From assembly GCA_000499405.2 (NCBI GenBank), contig HG738138.1:4886368-4950367 (forward strand): a stretch of DNA of 64,000 nt, given 5' to 3'. Below, one piece after another: positions 61,649 to 64,000 of this stretch (position 1 is its first letter; every line of letters begins with the position of its first letter). Position numbers and translations under genes: made by a program. The notes under the pieces were generated by a model, which did no database searches, was not told the DNA's origin, and saw only the letters and a list, made by a program, of their open reading frames with translations. Source of the DNA: Onchocerca volvulus (Eukaryota; Nematoda; Chromadorea; Rhabditida; Onchocercidae).

Positions 61649-62501
61649 TCTCCACCATTCATTTGATTGATTAATTTATCAGAAATTTTGAAGGAATCGA
61701 TCATTCCTTTCTGTCAGTTACGCCACAAAAATTGATTCCAAATAATTTTGAAATCAGCCATGATTAAAGAATCAATAGTGAAACTCATGAAAATTTGAAA
61801 TTCTCTAGTGAAGATTTTATACTGCTAGCAGTGTGAATGTTTTTAATCACACTTCATCCATCAAAATACCACGGATTTGTTATAAAATGCCATTAAGAAT
61901 TTGAAAAAAATGGGAATTTTTTTCAAAGCAAATAAGAATATTTGTGTTTCATTTTCGTTATTTGCCACGGTGGATTGAATGAAAAAAGAAACGCGCTCAA
62001 GTACTATCTCTTACTAACTGATATCAAATCCGCAAATTTATTCTTTTACTTTAATTTTTATTAAACGATTTTAATTCACAAAATGGCGAAAAAGGAAAAC
62101 TTTAATGCAAAATATTGGGTTGTTATGACCGTAATGTCAACAAAAATCAATATAAATAAGCAGCAAACCAGGAATGGAAACAAACTTGCAAGCATTGTAA
62201 TCCTTTTTAAATGTGGAATTGGTCTCGAACTGCCCTAGTAATATCTGGCGTTCCTTAGATGAAATTCAAAATTTTCTTCTGAGATAATTCAGAGACAATA
62301 TAGTTATGTAAGTAAGGAGTATAAAATTGATGGCTTTTATATGTTAAAAAGAAAAAAAAGCAATGATAACATTGGGATTTTGGAAATAACTCAATGAATT
62401 AATTTCAGTTCAATTCCGAAGGAAAAACTTGCGCAACAATCCAATTATTTTTAAGAGTTCAAAGTAAGAGATTTAATAGGCAATTTGTAGACTTACCAAG
62501 T

Positions 62502-62538
62502 TCTCAATTATTAAGATAATTATTAAGATAATTGAGAC
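62502..62538. repeat. Short inverted repeat CTCAATTAT...ATAATTGAG
   Basis: A nine-base stem flanks a tandem TAAGATAATTAT repeat. Confidence 0.65.
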
Positions 62539-63420
62539 CCTAGAATTGTCCCTGAAGAATGGTTGTAATAATATATCATTTATTCAAAGATGTTAACACG
62601 TCACTCCAGAAGAGAAATCTTTTTTCCTCATTCCACAGTTCAAATTTCATATTTTTTTTATTTTTTTTTTTCTTTTTTTTGTTCATCGATTCCATGTATC
62701 TCATTTTTGACGGCCATATTCAAGAACGCGAAAATGCAAGCTTCAATGAACAGAATTGAAAAAAGTTGAAATTTAAACTCCAGTTGGATTTCGAATTGAT
62801 GACATTTGCTTATTTCTCCAATAATACAAACTAAAGATTGAAAATAAAGATATTACTAATAATTAATGAATAACTTTTCAGTTTTAAAATCCTTGTTTTA
62901 CTCCAACAAACTTCATAGATTTCCATCATCAAATGTAATTTCTTTTGTATTCATCGATATAAGTATTAGCGATTTTCAAGTTTTACAATTCTTTATAACA
63001 AACGTTGCATATTTCCTGCAACCTCGAGTTTCTTTCAAAACATCCGGAAATAAAAGCGATAACCATTTCGCCTACTGAGAAATTTGGAGTATTGAAATTA
63101 AATAAGTGGTTAAAATTTTCCTTCAATCAGAACCGGATTTGGATCTGGTTAATTGATTTGCTTTAATAAATTTAGCAAAATTGACATGCTAAACATCTTT
63201 ACTGATTTCTTTTTTTTCCATAGATGTAAAAGAAGAATTTAACGAATGTTTCAAAGATCATATTAGAGAGAAAGAAGAAAACTCCATTTTCATTTTTTTT
63301 GTTTTGTTTTGAGAAGCTCTCTGATATAGATAAAGTGCAATCAATAATGAATGATCTATCTTTAATGGTTAGACATGTAAACAAGCAATTTCTCGATGAT
63401 TCTGTTGAATGACTGAGAAG

Positions 63421-63452
63421 TTGGATGGAAGGATGGATGGATGGAAGGTTGG
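63421..63452. repeat. GGAT/GGAA tetranucleotide microsatellite
   Basis: About seven units of GGAT or GGAA in tandem. Confidence 0.85.
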
Positions 63453-63527
63453 TGATGTAAATAAAATATGGAGAAAAGAGAAAAACGATACAAATGCTTG
63501 TGTCAAACATCTCTCACTGCCAAGTGT

Positions 63528-63558
63528 TTCTACTGCTGCTGCTGCTGCTATTGCTGTA
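63528..63558. repeat. CTG trinucleotide microsatellite
   Basis: Six CTG units, followed by ATTGCTG. They produce an Ala run in a minus-strand frame that I do not consider a gene. Confidence 0.85.
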
Positions 63559-64000
63559 GGATGTTTCATTGATTGATTTATTTTTAAATAAAAATTGTGC
63601 CTTTCATATTGGTGTTTTTTCTTCAAAAGCTTTCATTAAATTCTCGTGTCACATGTTCAGTTTCTTTCGTTTTATCCACGATTATTTTTCAATAAATTCA
63701 TGTTTGGTACGAGTATTATTTGAAATCCCAGAGTAATTGGCTGCCTTATCACATAGCTTATCATATTGTGGCATATTACAAATTCTGGAAATCTGGAAGA
63801 TAGTCTCACATATCACTTGAATGAAATCAGATCAACTGATAAAAGCAGGTAGATTAAAAAGAATATTCCTCTGATTAAGCGGATGACTTATCTTGTTAAC
63901 TGTTAGCCATATCACATCATTCTTCACAAAACATTTATCTTGTAAGATGCAGAAAGATAGTTGTAAAAGTAATTTAGATTGTTGCAAAGGTAATTTGGAT
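63559..64000. other. Right edge, nothing supported
   Basis: The sequence is AT-rich. No open frame or RNA gene can be defended. Confidence 0.5.

Noticed and set aside
63199..63626. Minus-strand frames of 85 and 103 codons near the right edge
   Set aside because: They are generated by tetranucleotide and CTG microsatellites and T runs.
1..64000. CRISPR arrays, bacterial operons or phage systems
   Set aside because: No regularly spaced repeats were seen, and the supported genes are spliced nematode genes.

Overview
The window is strongly AT-rich, with many poly-A and poly-T runs, small hairpins and large empty stretches. Genes are broken into many short exons by GT-AG introns of roughly 100 to 400 bases, and some introns are much longer. 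A nematode cuticle collagen, splice acceptors placed directly before start codons (as expected for spliced-leader addition) and the base composition point to a parasitic nematode. A filarial or other spirurid (clade III) worm fits best, but the species is inferred, not proven.

Layout: 1-2171 (+) is the 3' part of an unrecognised, mostly disordered protein. 2664-3364 (+) may be a tiny separate gene or an alternative end of it. 3934-17858 (-) is a complete potassium-chloride cotransporter (KCC, SLC12 family). I could join 28 exons in phase, giving 1152 residues. Its 4.6 kb first intron holds a perfect hairpin, a TA repeat, long A/T runs and a small GC-richer open frame. 18751-19745 (-) is a set of phase-compatible exons of unknown function. 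20053-21806 (-) is a secreted cysteine-rich protein, possibly of the chondroitin-proteoglycan CPG4 type.

29452-33734 (-) is the most interesting gene: 11 exons in phase, 486 residues. It encodes a single-pass membrane protein with a signal peptide, a region like the N-terminal domain of Notch ligands, a DSL-like cysteine module, then directly a membrane helix and a tail ending EADV. It has no EGF repeats. 35181-35626 (+) is a 79-residue protein with weak resemblance to Mediator subunit 9. 36640-37335 (-) is a small multi-pass membrane protein whose mRNA carries a second open frame from an upstream ATG. 47734-49248 (-) is a complete three-exon cuticle collagen.

The remainder, especially 37.4-43.3 kb and 49.3-64 kb, has no gene I can support. 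It contains several miRNA-like foldbacks, direct repeats, microsatellites and a few isolated GC-richer open frames that may be orphan exons or decayed genes. The genes do not form an evident pathway; the window looks like ordinary nematode chromosome with unrelated neighbours.
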